From Gammaproteobacteria bacterium (GTDB taxonomy: Bacteria; Pseudomonadota; Gammaproteobacteria; Steroidobacterales; SZUA-146): DNA of 5,058 nt. Position 1 is the stretch's first letter. Each line of letters begins with the position of its first letter. Position numbers and translations under genes: made by a program. Below the pieces are notes generated by a model, which was not told the origin of the DNA, did not search any database, and saw only the letters and a program-made list of their open reading frames with translations. The stretch spans positions 1-5,058 of the forward strand of contig JABDLQ010000004.1 in assembly GCA_013002925.1 (NCBI GenBank), in the 5' to 3' direction. Positions 1 to 4,984 of the stretch are shown one piece after another.

Positions 1-527
1 TCAATATTTCGCGTGCTGCCGGGCGGGTGTCCTATCCATGCCGCTTTCAACTGGTTGCCGCGATGAATCCCTGCCCCTGTGGCTACGCCAATGATACGCA
101 GCGCGAGTGCCGCTGTGCGCCCGGTCAAATCAGTCGGTATCACCACAAGGTGTCCGGACCCTTGCTTGATCGTATCGATCTGCATTTATACGTGCCGCGC
201 CCATCAGCGCAGGTTCTGGCCGGGGGAGGTGAGGCCGGCAGTTCCAGCAGCGAAGTTCGACAACGTGTCCTTGCAGCGCGCGCGATTCAGGATCAGCGGG
301 GTCTGCTGAACCGGGATTTGTCGTCACAACAACTGACTAACAGCGGCCTGATCAGCGATACCGCACGCCAACTGCTGCGCAAGGTGGCCGAAAAAAAAGC
401 GCTGTCTGCGCGAGCGTGGTTTCGTGCCATGAAAGTCGCACGCACCATTGCTGATCTTGACGACAGCCCGGTGGCAGGAGAGAACCACATGGCGGAGGCG
501 CTGCATCTGCGGTTTGTCGAATTGTAG
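1..527 (+). CDS. comM: ComM/YifB-family Mg-chelatase-like AAA+ ATPase, C-terminal part (5' truncated by window edge)
   Basis: The reading frame is open from the first complete codon at position 3 to TAG at 525-527, giving 174 residues. The protein therefore starts outside the window and the GTG at 27 is not a real start. Conserved blocks of the YifB/ComM family are visible. They are a Cys cluster (CPC at visible residues 24-26 and CRC at 36-38, a likely metal-binding knuckle), the SGPLLDRID block at 51-59, and a C-terminal helical block with SARAWFRAMKVARTIADL typical of the sensor-2/lid region. E. coli YifB is about 506 residues, so roughly the last third is present; Walker A and B lie outside. 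Family knowledge: ComM is a hexameric helicase that promotes branch migration of incoming single-stranded DNA in natural transformation. It is also common in species not known to be competent, so the role here is inferred. No T-rich terminator directly follows the stop. Confidence 0.93.
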   Translation, partial: NISRAAGRVSYPCRFQLVAAMNPCPCGYANDTQRECRCAPGQISRYHHKVSGPLLDRIDLHLYVPRPSAQVLAGGGEAGSSSSEVRQRVLAARAIQDQRGLLNRDLSSQQLTNSGLISDTARQLLRKVAEKKALSARAWFRAMKVARTIADLDDSPVAGENHMAEALHLRFVEL

Positions 528-591
528 AGTTGGCGATGTGGGCGTTTATCTTAAGCGCACAAATTAGTGCATGTCGCAAACGCATACTTTC

Positions 592-631
592 AGTACCCCG
601 GCGATAGGTGACGGGCTGATCACCGGGTACT
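592..631. repeat. Imperfect inverted repeat (stem-loop)
   Basis: AGTACCC at 592-598 pairs with GGGTACT at 625-631 (7 bp). GG 600-601 with CC 623-624 and GAT 603-605 with ATC 619-621 can extend it past one bulged C and one mismatch. GGTGA 607-611 with TCACC 620-624 is an alternative inner pairing. Seen directly in the sequence; function unknown. Confidence 0.55.
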
Positions 632-635
632 TTGG

Positions 636-681
636 AGTCCTTGCTTGCACACCCGGCCAGCAACTCGGGGGCACAAGGACT
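636..681. repeat. Long stem-loop with perfect 8-bp base
   Basis: AGTCCTTG (636-643) and CAAGGACT (674-681) are perfect inverted copies. Inside them TGC/GCA and CCCG/CGGG can stack, giving about 15 pairs in 46 bases with a 10-base loop. There is no following T-run on either strand. It lies midway between the convergent comM and ACT-domain genes. Confidence 0.55.
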
Positions 682-757
682 GCCGGCATTCAGCGGACAG
701 CGTGATATCGGCAGTTGTTAACTTTGTGATCTTTGGACCTGGCAGCCGCTGACGTGG

Positions 758-1150
758 CTAACCCACCAGTTGATCCTTCAGAACCTCCCGGGCAATTTTA
801 TGGCTGCTGGTTTCCAGGGCCACGATGCCTGCCCTGGCATCCTTGTTGACGAAGTGAAGCCCGCGTACATCGACACCGGCGCTGGCGAGTTGTTGTGACA
901 GGCGCGCCAGTGCGCCAGGTGCCTGCTCGATGCGCACCAGAAGTGTTTCGTTTGCAAACACATGATAGCCCGCTTCTGATAACACGCGATAACCACGCTG
1001 GTAGTTCTCTGCCTGAATGCTGATGATTGCCGTATCACCAAAGACCTTGCCGTCAAAGTCGATAATGTTTACGTCATGGGAAGCAAGCAGCCCGGTAACT
1101 TCGGCCACCAGGCCGGGGTGACTGTGCTGAATAATGACCATCGATTTCAT
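758..1150 (-). CDS. Tandem ACT-domain protein, translationally coupled to histidine decarboxylase
   Basis: This is a 130-residue soluble protein made of two ACT domains and nothing else. Domain 1 spans about residues 4-66, with the turn-helix stretch HPGLVAEVTGLLASHDVNI at 11-29. Domain 2 spans about 70-128, with the equivalent APGALARLSQQLASAGVDV at 77-95. ACT domains usually bind amino acids and act as allosteric sensors; tandem ACT proteins without a catalytic part include GcvR-type regulators. No enzyme or DNA-binding segment is visible. The start ATG (1150-1148) overlaps the TGA of the upstream decarboxylase gene as ATGA. A modest Shine-Dalgarno, GGGA, lies 7 bases before it. A second ATG at residue 4 is an alternative start. 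Inference: the protein senses histidine or a related amino acid and adjusts the decarboxylase or its expression. Direct proof is absent. No intrinsic terminator is seen just after its stop. Confidence 0.88.
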   Translation of the reverse strand: MKSMVIIQHSHPGLVAEVTGLLASHDVNIIDFDGKVFGDTAIISIQAENYQRGYRVLSEAGYHVFANETLLVRIEQAPGALARLSQQLASAGVDVRGLHFVNKDARAGIVALETSSHKIAREVLKDQLVG

Positions 1151-2301
1151 TTGTTTTTCCCGGCGGCGACCACAATATCGTCCCGCAGCTTGTCAATTTG
1201 CGCACGGGTTACATGCGGCATGCAAATCACGTGACTGATGCCCTCGTTGCTGGCGAGCTGCCACTTTGTGCATACAGATTGAGCAGGTGAAGGAAATACT
1301 ACGGTGAGCGCCTGCGGATTCCTCCATGCATCGATACCGACCTGGCGAAAGGTAGTTTCGGTATAGGCTGCCATCTGCAGCGCGTGCTCGACGCGTTCCC
1401 GAAGTCCGGCTTTGCCAAGGCTGCGAATGGTGTGCCACAACATCAGGGGCGATAGCCCGTTGCGCGAACCGGTGACCGTCGTATCGACCGTGCCAATATA
1501 TGCCACTGCATGTGCAATGCGCTCTACATTGCGACGCCGGGCAAGTGCGATGCCACAGGGCACCGGCGCACCAAGAAATTTGTGTCCGGAGATTGAGATG
1601 CTGTCTGCGCCATCGGCAAAGTCCCATGACGGGCGCGGCTCGAGATATGCGCAATAGGCGCCACATAAGGCAGCGTCACTGTGCAGGTAAGACTGTTCAA
1701 TCGCGAGCTCGTCCAGGATGCTGCGGATGATGCCCACGTTATCGCGCGCCTCTTTCATAGTCGTGCCGACATTGGCAAACACGATCGGTTGTGCATCGCG
1801 GCGAATTTTTATGGACTCCCGCAAATCTTCATAATCAATCTCGCCATGTGGCTGTGAACGAATCATGATGTGACGCATATTCAGAAAATGGAGATTCTTA
1901 CGCACGCTGTAATGACTGTCCTGAGAAAAATAGACAATCCCGTTGGGTAGGGACTCGCGCGCCAGATACAAGCCATAGAGATTGCCCTCGGTGCTGCCAT
2001 TGGTGACGTACCCCCACCAGTCGTCCGCCGGTGCCCGAGCGGCTTGCGCAAAAAACTCGAGCACTTCGCGTTCGAATTCGTGGGTATTGAGCCGGTAATG
2101 CCCGCGCTGAAACGGATCGCCAATGTTGTTGATATTGTAATTAAGAAAAGGCGCCAGCCTGGCGTGGTTGATATCAAAAGCAACCGGGTAGCCCAGCTCG
2201 AACACGGCGTCCTGATCGAGGCGCTCGCGCAATGCATCGAGCCGCTTTTGATCGGCGACAGGCAGCTTGGTGTTTGTTGATTTCCACTCCATTGTGCGCA
2301 T
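1147..2301 (-). CDS. hdc: PLP-dependent histidine decarboxylase
   Basis: This is a 384-residue cytoplasmic enzyme of the group II PLP decarboxylase family. It closely resembles, from memory, the roughly 378-residue histidine decarboxylases of Morganella, Enterobacter and Acinetobacter, which convert L-histidine to histamine and CO2. Visible landmarks are the N-terminal GYP block at 37-39, TNGSTEGN at 100-107 (cofactor phosphate region) and HYSV at 130-133, whose His stacks on the PLP ring. Next come HSDAAL at 207-212, with the Asp that contacts the pyridine nitrogen, and SISGHKFLG at 236-244, where Lys241 forms the Schiff base. TGSRNG follows at 277-282. All key residues are intact and the length is normal, so it should be active. 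Plant serine decarboxylases belong to the same subfamily, so substrate choice is inferred. The start is ATG 2301 or ATG 2292; neither has a strong ribosome-binding site, and an in-frame TGA at 2334-2332 limits the frame. Its stop overlaps the start of the ACT-domain gene by four bases. Confidence 0.9.
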   Translation of the reverse strand: MRTMEWKSTNTKLPVADQKRLDALRERLDQDAVFELGYPVAFDINHARLAPFLNYNINNIGDPFQRGHYRLNTHEFEREVLEFFAQAARAPADDWWGYVTNGSTEGNLYGLYLARESLPNGIVYFSQDSHYSVRKNLHFLNMRHIMIRSQPHGEIDYEDLRESIKIRRDAQPIVFANVGTTMKEARDNVGIIRSILDELAIEQSYLHSDAALCGAYCAYLEPRPSWDFADGADSISISGHKFLGAPVPCGIALARRRNVERIAHAVAYIGTVDTTVTGSRNGLSPLMLWHTIRSLGKAGLRERVEHALQMAAYTETTFRQVGIDAWRNPQALTVVFPSPAQSVCTKWQLASNEGISHVICMPHVTRAQIDKLRDDIVVAAGKNK

Positions 2302-2395
2302 TCTACTGGAAGCGCAATGGCGGGAATATTGTCACTTACACCTAGTTCTGCCACCGTGCGCGATACGCCAGACGTGATATATGATGTGGTGTTTT

Positions 2396-2497
2396 ACTGT
2401 CTGGAATTGCGGCGTCACAAGCCGCAGAAAAACCGGGATTTGCCTGTACTGGTGCAGCGCAGCGGACCCGGCAGATACCAAGGGCATGCAAGACAGT
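2396..2497. other. Candidate structured RNA / hdc leader with multi-branch fold
   Basis: ACTGTCT (2396-2402) and AGACAGT (2491-2497) form a 7-bp closing stem. Within it are a hairpin TGCGGC 2408-2413/GCCGCA 2421-2426 with a 7-base loop and a stem CCGGG 2433-2437/CCCGG 2467-2471 around a GC-rich interior. The layout resembles a three-way junction. It would be read on the minus strand if it is a leader of hdc, whose start is 94 bases downstream. It matches no riboswitch consensus that I know (cobalamin, TPP, SAM, glycine, c-di-GMP were considered). Strand and function are not settled. Confidence 0.35.
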
Positions 2498-2500
2498 CAG
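2469..2500 (-). repeat. Copy 1 of an element shared by the two divergent intergenic regions
   Basis: On the plus strand this copy carries CGGCAG-ATACCAAGG at 2469-2483 followed by GACAGTCAG. The other copy at 4130-4164 carries the same 15 bases with one extra G, followed by GACAGTGAG with two or three more bases of spacing. Read on the minus strand both begin CT.ACTGTC and end CTGCCG, pointing towards hdc and ctaB respectively. It could be a regulator site or a small dispersed repeat. Confidence 0.4.
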
Positions 2501-2817
2501 GCAGCCAAACATCTGTGAGTTGTATTGCAAGGGTGTTCAAAACCCCGTAAACGCTGGAGAAAAGGTTACACTTTGCAGGAGCATTTTACCGTCGAACTGC
2601 GCAGCAAGTGACACTGCAATGGCTGTGGGCACTGCGAGCGGATGAAAAAACTGTACCTGTCAGGATGGCCATAACTGGTAGTGCGCCTTATGTACACCGG
2701 GTGCAGGGACGGCTGGATATATGCGGCTGTCGAGTGTAGATTCATAAAGAGTATCGATATTTTTCGATCTTTGGATTGTCAGTCTGTTTTGCCTGATGCC
2801 GGATAGGCGGTACCTGT

Positions 2818-2826
2818 GGGAGGTGA
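2818..2826 (+). promoter_or_regulatory. Strong ribosome binding site that fixes the TTG start of the HIG1-like gene
   Basis: GGGAGGTGA at 2818-2826 is close to the ideal anti-16S sequence, and its GGAGG core sits 6 bases before TTG 2830. An in-frame TGA at 2824-2826, inside this site, rules out any earlier start. Confidence 0.75.
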
Positions 2827-2829
2827 ATT

Positions 2830-3024
2830 TTGGGAGCACTGGAAATTGTTGTAATTTTTGCGTTGATCGCGACTGTTGGCGCGATGGTGCTCGGACTCTG
2901 GTCGATGGGAAAAGGCGGGTCGTTCGACCGGCAAATCAGTGTGCACTTTATGTACGCGAGGATCGCGCTGCAGGGACTGGCGGTGCTCCTGATGCTGCTG
3001 GCGTTGTATATCGGCACTGATTAG
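2830..3024 (+). CDS. HIG1-type small twin-transmembrane protein, likely cytochrome oxidase-associated
   Basis: This 64-residue inner-membrane protein has two hydrophobic helices, about residues 4-24 and 44-61, joined by a short polar loop. The loop runs SMGKGGSFDRQISVHFMYAR and leads into the ALQGLAVL block. The pattern (short helix, GL..M.KGG, R..LQGLA, helix) matches the hypoxia-induced HIG1 family. Its mitochondrial members (Rcf1/HIGD1) bind cytochrome c oxidase and respiratory supercomplexes, and its bacterial members are often found near oxidase genes. The related twin-transmembrane DUF2909 family, also found beside oxidase genes, is a less likely alternative. The start is TTG, supported by an ideal ribosome-binding site and an in-frame stop just upstream. 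It points towards ctaB, which is convergent, and sits about 2 kb before a cytochrome c oxidase subunit II gene, consistent with a role in oxidase assembly or stability. Automatic callers may miss it because it is short and starts with TTG. Confidence 0.75.
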   Translation: MGALEIVVIFALIATVGAMVLGLWSMGKGGSFDRQISVHFMYARIALQGLAVLLMLLALYIGTD

Positions 3025-3165
3025 GCACACTGTCCATGACCAGTCCGTGGGAGCGCCCTGCTTTGTTGAGCAAGCAGCATTTCCTGCCTGTGTAAGTTTT
3101 TTCTTTCTGCGTCGCACACAGGTGACGGCCGTCCTAGCTATGCACGATGGCAGGATATGAAAGGT

Positions 3166-3187
3166 CGCCAACAAGCGGTGTTGTGCG
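3166..3187 (-). terminator. Possible weak terminator after ctaB
   Basis: CGC 3166-3168 and CAACA 3169-3173 pair with TGTTG 3179-3183 and GCG 3185-3187 (8 pairs, one bulged T, 5-base loop). It begins 6 bases past the ctaB stop on the minus strand. Only a short mixed pyrimidine stretch follows it there, so termination efficiency is doubtful. Confidence 0.3.
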
Positions 3188-3192
3188 TAGCG

Positions 3193-4059
3193 TTATCCCA
3201 GCAGCAGCCGGTCAAGAATAGCGGCGGTGAGCAACAGACCAAGTTGCACAATGGATGCGGCAAAGGTACGCCAGCCCTGTGGCACCCCGGGCTTGTTGAC
3301 CAGGCGGATACTGGCCGCAATAAAGTATGCGCCACCTGACGCGGCCCCCAGCAGATAGATCCACCCCATGCCGTACCACACGAGCGTCAATGACAACAGC
3401 ACCACGGCAACCGCGTGCAGCAGGATGGTCCACGTCGCTGTGCGCTCCGAGACCACCACAGGCAGCATCGGAATCGCTGCTGCTGCATAGTCTTTCTTGC
3501 AGGCCAGGGCCAGCGCCCAAAAATGCGGCGGGGTCCACAGGAACAGAACGGTGGCTAAAATTATCGGCGCAGGTGCCAGCGAAGAATCCACCGCAGCGGC
3601 GCCGGCCATGACGGCAAAGCTGCCGGCTAAACCTCCGACCACAATATTTAACCAGGTACGGCGTTTGAGCCACACGGTGTACACCACACCATAGGTAAAT
3701 GCACCGAGAAACACGTAAACAGCGGCCAGTATGTTTGTCGCCAGGGCGGCCGCCGCCAGCCCAATCAACAGCACCAGTACAATCCCGCCCAGCCAGTAAC
3801 TATCCGCCGTAAAGCGCCCGGTAACAAACGGTCGGTCCCGTGTGCGGGCCATATTGGCGTCCACATCCCGCTCGTAAAACTGGTTGAACGCACCGGCACT
3901 GGCTGACGATAACAATACGCCCACTGCCAGCACGAGCACTTGCCATGCAGAGAGACCGTTACCGGGACTGACCGCAATACCCGCTATCGCGCACGACATG
4001 ATCAGGAATCCCAGCCGGACTTTTGCGGTCGTGTAAATCAGCTTTAGGGTTTGCATCAT
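3193..4059 (-). CDS. ctaB: Protoheme IX farnesyltransferase (heme O synthase)
   Basis: This 288-residue polytopic inner-membrane protein of the UbiA prenyltransferase family (also named cyoE) transfers a farnesyl group from farnesyl diphosphate to the heme B vinyl group. The product is heme O, which is needed as such or as the precursor of heme A. Visible motifs are NQFYERDVD at 59-67 (Asp-rich prenyl-diphosphate/Mg site), TRDRP at 73-77, YTVWLKRRTWLNIVVGG at 127-143, LWTPPHFWALAL at 174-185 and DYAAAAIPMLPVV at 190-202. Seven to nine membrane helices are apparent. The length is normal for the family. The N-terminal block usually written TKPR is TAKVR here, a small deviation. The start is ATG 4059 or the adjacent ATG 4056. 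There is no clear Shine-Dalgarno, and an in-frame TAA at 4101-4099 with no other start codon between supports the choice. It stands alone on the minus strand, convergent with the HIG1-like gene and divergent from the gene pair leading into coxB. Confidence 0.95.
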   Translation of the reverse strand: MMQTLKLIYTTAKVRLGFLIMSCAIAGIAVSPGNGLSAWQVLVLAVGVLLSSASAGAFNQFYERDVDANMARTRDRPFVTGRFTADSYWLGGIVLVLLIGLAAAALATNILAAVYVFLGAFTYGVVYTVWLKRRTWLNIVVGGLAGSFAVMAGAAAVDSSLAPAPIILATVLFLWTPPHFWALALACKKDYAAAAIPMLPVVVSERTATWTILLHAVAVVLLSLTLVWYGMGWIYLLGAASGGAYFIAASIRLVNKPGVPQGWRTFAASIVQLGLLLTAAILDRLLLG

Positions 4060-4097
4060 CGGAAAATCAGTTTGGTAGAGACAGGATGAGTGAAGTT

Positions 4098-4126
4098 GTT
4101 ATAGCGTTAATGCAACACACTGGCCA
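4098..4126 (-). promoter_or_regulatory. Candidate sigma-70 promoter for ctaB
   Basis: On the minus strand TATAAC (4103-4098) matches the -10 consensus at five of six positions. TGGCCA (4126-4121), exactly 17 bases upstream, matches -35 at four of six. Transcription would begin near 4091, about 30 bases before the ctaB ATG. The shared palindromic element at 4130-4164 lies immediately upstream, where an activator or UP-type element would sit. Confidence 0.35.
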
Positions 4127-4129
4127 CCA

Positions 4130-4164
4130 CGGCAGGATACCAAGGTTTCGTGCCGGACAGTGAG
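4130..4164 (-). repeat. Copy 2 of the shared element, forming a near-perfect palindrome
   Basis: CGGCA 4130-4134 pairs with TGCCG 4151-4155. GATACC 4136-4141 faces GGTTTC 4144-4149 with one mismatch, so 4130-4155 is almost one continuous hairpin. CACTG 4118-4122 with CAGTG 4158-4162 adds an outer stem. The core CGGCAGGATACCAAGG matches 2469-2483 apart from one extra G, and GACAGT follows in both. Confidence 0.45.
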
Positions 4165-4167
4165 TTT

Positions 4168-4201
4168 GTTGCATGGCGCATATACTATGCTGTGGTGCAA
4201 C
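4168..4201. repeat. Imperfect palindrome GTTGCA...TGCAAC
   Basis: GTTGCA at 4168-4173 pairs with TGCAAC at 4196-4201. Inside, GCAT 4178-4181 pairs with ATGC 4187-4190 around a 5-base loop, separated from the outer stem by an internal loop. It could be an operator or part of an RNA fold; no regulator family is recognised from the half-site. Confidence 0.4.
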
Positions 4202-4213
4202 CAAAGTCATTCT

Positions 4214-4232
4214 TACCTGCCGCTGCAGGGTA
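4214..4232. repeat. Short compact stem-loop
   Basis: TACCTGC (4214-4220) pairs with GCAGGGTA (4225-4232) through seven base pairs, one bulged G and a CGCT tetraloop. It is the third in a row of hairpins in this gap. There is no T-run after it, so a terminator role is unlikely. Confidence 0.4.
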
Positions 4233-4355
4233 GATGACTGCAGCATTAAGCGGATGATAACGCACAAATATCAGTCGCTCTGTGCCTTTTAATCTGGTCT
4301 TGCCAATGCCGGCGGTGCAACAAAATTGCCGGGAAGTGGCGCAAGTCGCAGCGTG

Positions 4356-4364
4356 TGCTAGTAT
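4356..4364 (+). promoter_or_regulatory. Candidate extended -10 promoter for the rightward gene pair
   Basis: TGC followed by TAGTAT at 4359-4364 fits an extended -10 element. The -10 hexamer agrees at four of six positions and no good -35 lies at normal spacing. Transcription would start near 4371, leaving a leader of about 33 bases before ATG 4404. Confidence 0.25.
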
Positions 4365-4403
4365 TTCTTTGATCAGCTGTAATATATTTTATGGGGAGCA
4401 CTG

Positions 4404-4958
4404 ATGAAATGTTTGTATTACGTCACACCCACACTGGTCAGCGCCCATCGCATTTCCGATGATTTGCATGAGGCCGGAATCAATGACTGGTTCTTCCATA
4501 TCATCAGCAAAGATGAAGCCGGTCTCAAAAACGAAAAATTGCATTCCAGTAATTATTTTGAAACGCTGGATTTTGTGCGCACCGGATTCATAGGTGCAAA
4601 TATAGGTTTTATTATCGGGGTCATTGCAGCTGCAGTGCTCATGATCCAGGAGCCGTTCGGCCCGGACGTTTCCAATGTTGTGTATTTTCTGGTTGCTGCA
4701 TTTGCAACATTATTCGGTGCCTGGGTGGGAGGCTTGCTGGGCGTCGGCAATGAAAACAGCAAGCTGCGCAGGTTCCATGACGACATCGAAGCGGGTAAAT
4801 ATCTGATTCTGATTTATGCTCAAAAAGCTCAGGAAGACATGGTCAGAACCATGATGAGTGAGAAGCATCCAGAAGCCGTACTTTCAGGTGTTGACCGGCA
4901 CTTTATAAATCCATTTAGCCGCGTAAGACGTGCGAGACGACAAAGAACGACACAGTGA
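4404..4958 (+). CDS. Unrecognised protein with two transmembrane segments, directly upstream of cytochrome oxidase subunit II
   Basis: I cannot name this 184-residue protein. Residues 1-55 form a soluble domain starting KCLYYVTPTLVSAHRISDDL with ..AGINDWFFHIISKD. This resembles, loosely, the small alpha/beta domains of DUF1269 and general-stress-17M-like proteins. Two glycine-rich membrane helices follow, about 59-81 (GFIGANIGFIIG) and 91-114 (GAWVGGLLGVG). A second soluble part (115-165) contains YLILIYAQKAQEDMVRTMM, which looks like a returning alpha/beta domain. The tail, residues 173-181, is strongly basic (RVRRARRQR). There is no signal peptide. ATG 4404 is supported by GGGGAG at 4393-4398, 5 bases upstream. 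The stop lies 26 bases before the subunit II start, so the two are probably co-transcribed. A role in oxidase biogenesis or regulation is inferred only from position. Confidence 0.85.
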   Translation: MKCLYYVTPTLVSAHRISDDLHEAGINDWFFHIISKDEAGLKNEKLHSSNYFETLDFVRTGFIGANIGFIIGVIAAAVLMIQEPFGPDVSNVVYFLVAAFATLFGAWVGGLLGVGNENSKLRRFHDDIEAGKYLILIYAQKAQEDMVRTMMSEKHPEAVLSGVDRHFINPFSRVRRARRQRTTQ

Positions 4959-4984
4959 TTTTTTGACCGGATGGGGGAAAGGGT

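Larger units (their letters stand above)
528..757. other. Convergent intergenic gap with three adjacent stem-loops
   Basis: No credible gene lies between the comM stop and the stop of the ACT-domain gene. Three inverted repeats follow one another. The first is AGTACCC 592-598 with GGGTACT 625-631, extended by inner pairs. The second is AGTCCTTG 636-643 with CAAGGACT 674-681, extended by TGC 646-648/GCA 671-673 and CCCG 652-655/CGGG 666-669. The third is ACTGCCG 679-685 with CGGCAGT 709-715, which overlaps the end of the second by three bases. None has a proper T-tract on either strand, so they are not classical intrinsic terminators. They could still stop transcription from both sides, be REP-like elements, or belong to an unrecognised RNA. 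Confidence 0.5.
2302..2829. other. Divergent intergenic region between hdc and the HIG1-like gene, structured
   Basis: About 528 bases hold no convincing protein gene; open frames here have no recognisable protein and run across shadow frames. The segment 2396-2497 can fold into a branched structure closed by a 7-bp stem. Next, TGCAA 2526-2530 and GTGT 2533-2536 face ACAC 2568-2571 and TTGCA 2573-2577, with AACC 2541-2544/GGTT 2564-2567 able to stack inside. A small hairpin, ATCGA 2753-2757 with TCGAT 2764-2768, lies upstream of the HIG1-like gene. Promoters for hdc (-) and for the HIG1-like gene (+) should lie here, but I see no strong sigma-70 match. Confidence 0.5.
4060..4403. other. Divergent intergenic region between ctaB and the coxB-side operon, structured
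   Basis: This 344-base gap has no credible protein gene. It contains three successive stem-loops (4118-4162, 4168-4201, 4214-4232), a candidate ctaB promoter, an extended -10 for the rightward gene, and the second copy of the element shared with the hdc gap. The hexamer TGCAAC occurs at 4111, 4196 and 4316, with its inverse GTTGCA at 4168. CCGGC at 4309-4313 and GCCGG at 4328-4332 form a further weak inverted repeat. Confidence 0.5.

Noticed and set aside
309..320. AACCGGGATTTG occurs both in comM and at 2431-2442
   Set aside because: A 12-base match between two sites is expected about once by chance in a window of this size, and one copy is inside a conserved coding region.
352..663. Minus-strand open frame with an LAGC lipobox-like start
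   Set aside because: It begins at a TTG with no ribosome-binding site, has no hydrophobic signal helix before the Cys, and overlaps the 3' half of the comM fragment antisense. The codons read as noncoding stem-loop DNA.
700..722. Possible integron attC-like end (GTTGTTAAC)
   Set aside because: The GTTRRRY and RYYYAAC core sites with correct spacing are not present, and no integrase or cassette gene is nearby.
2390..2520. Known riboswitch or housekeeping RNA (cobalamin, TPP, SAM, glycine, c-di-GMP, 6S, SRP, RNase P)
   Set aside because: None of the conserved core sequences of these RNAs is present on either strand; only general stem-loop potential is seen.
2317..2550. Plus-strand and minus-strand open frames in the hdc upstream gap
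   Set aside because: The peptides show no domain, have Cys/Arg-rich shadow-like composition and no ribosome-binding site; the region is better described as structured noncoding DNA.
3058..3102. Intrinsic terminator for the HIG1-like gene (CTGCTT 3058-3063/AAGCAG 3072-3077 and a six-T run at 3097-3102)
   Set aside because: The hairpin ends 19 bases before the T-run, too far for a standard intrinsic terminator; the hairpin next to the T-run is only 4 bp.
3087..3122. Inverted repeat CCTGTGT / ACACAGG around the T-run
   Set aside because: It is a perfect 7-bp pair but the loop is 22 bases and T-rich; there is no supporting context, so it is probably chance.
3124..3133. Perfect 10-base palindrome GACGGCCGTC
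   Set aside because: A short palindrome in a convergent gap, without neighbours or a promoter nearby; expected occasionally by chance.
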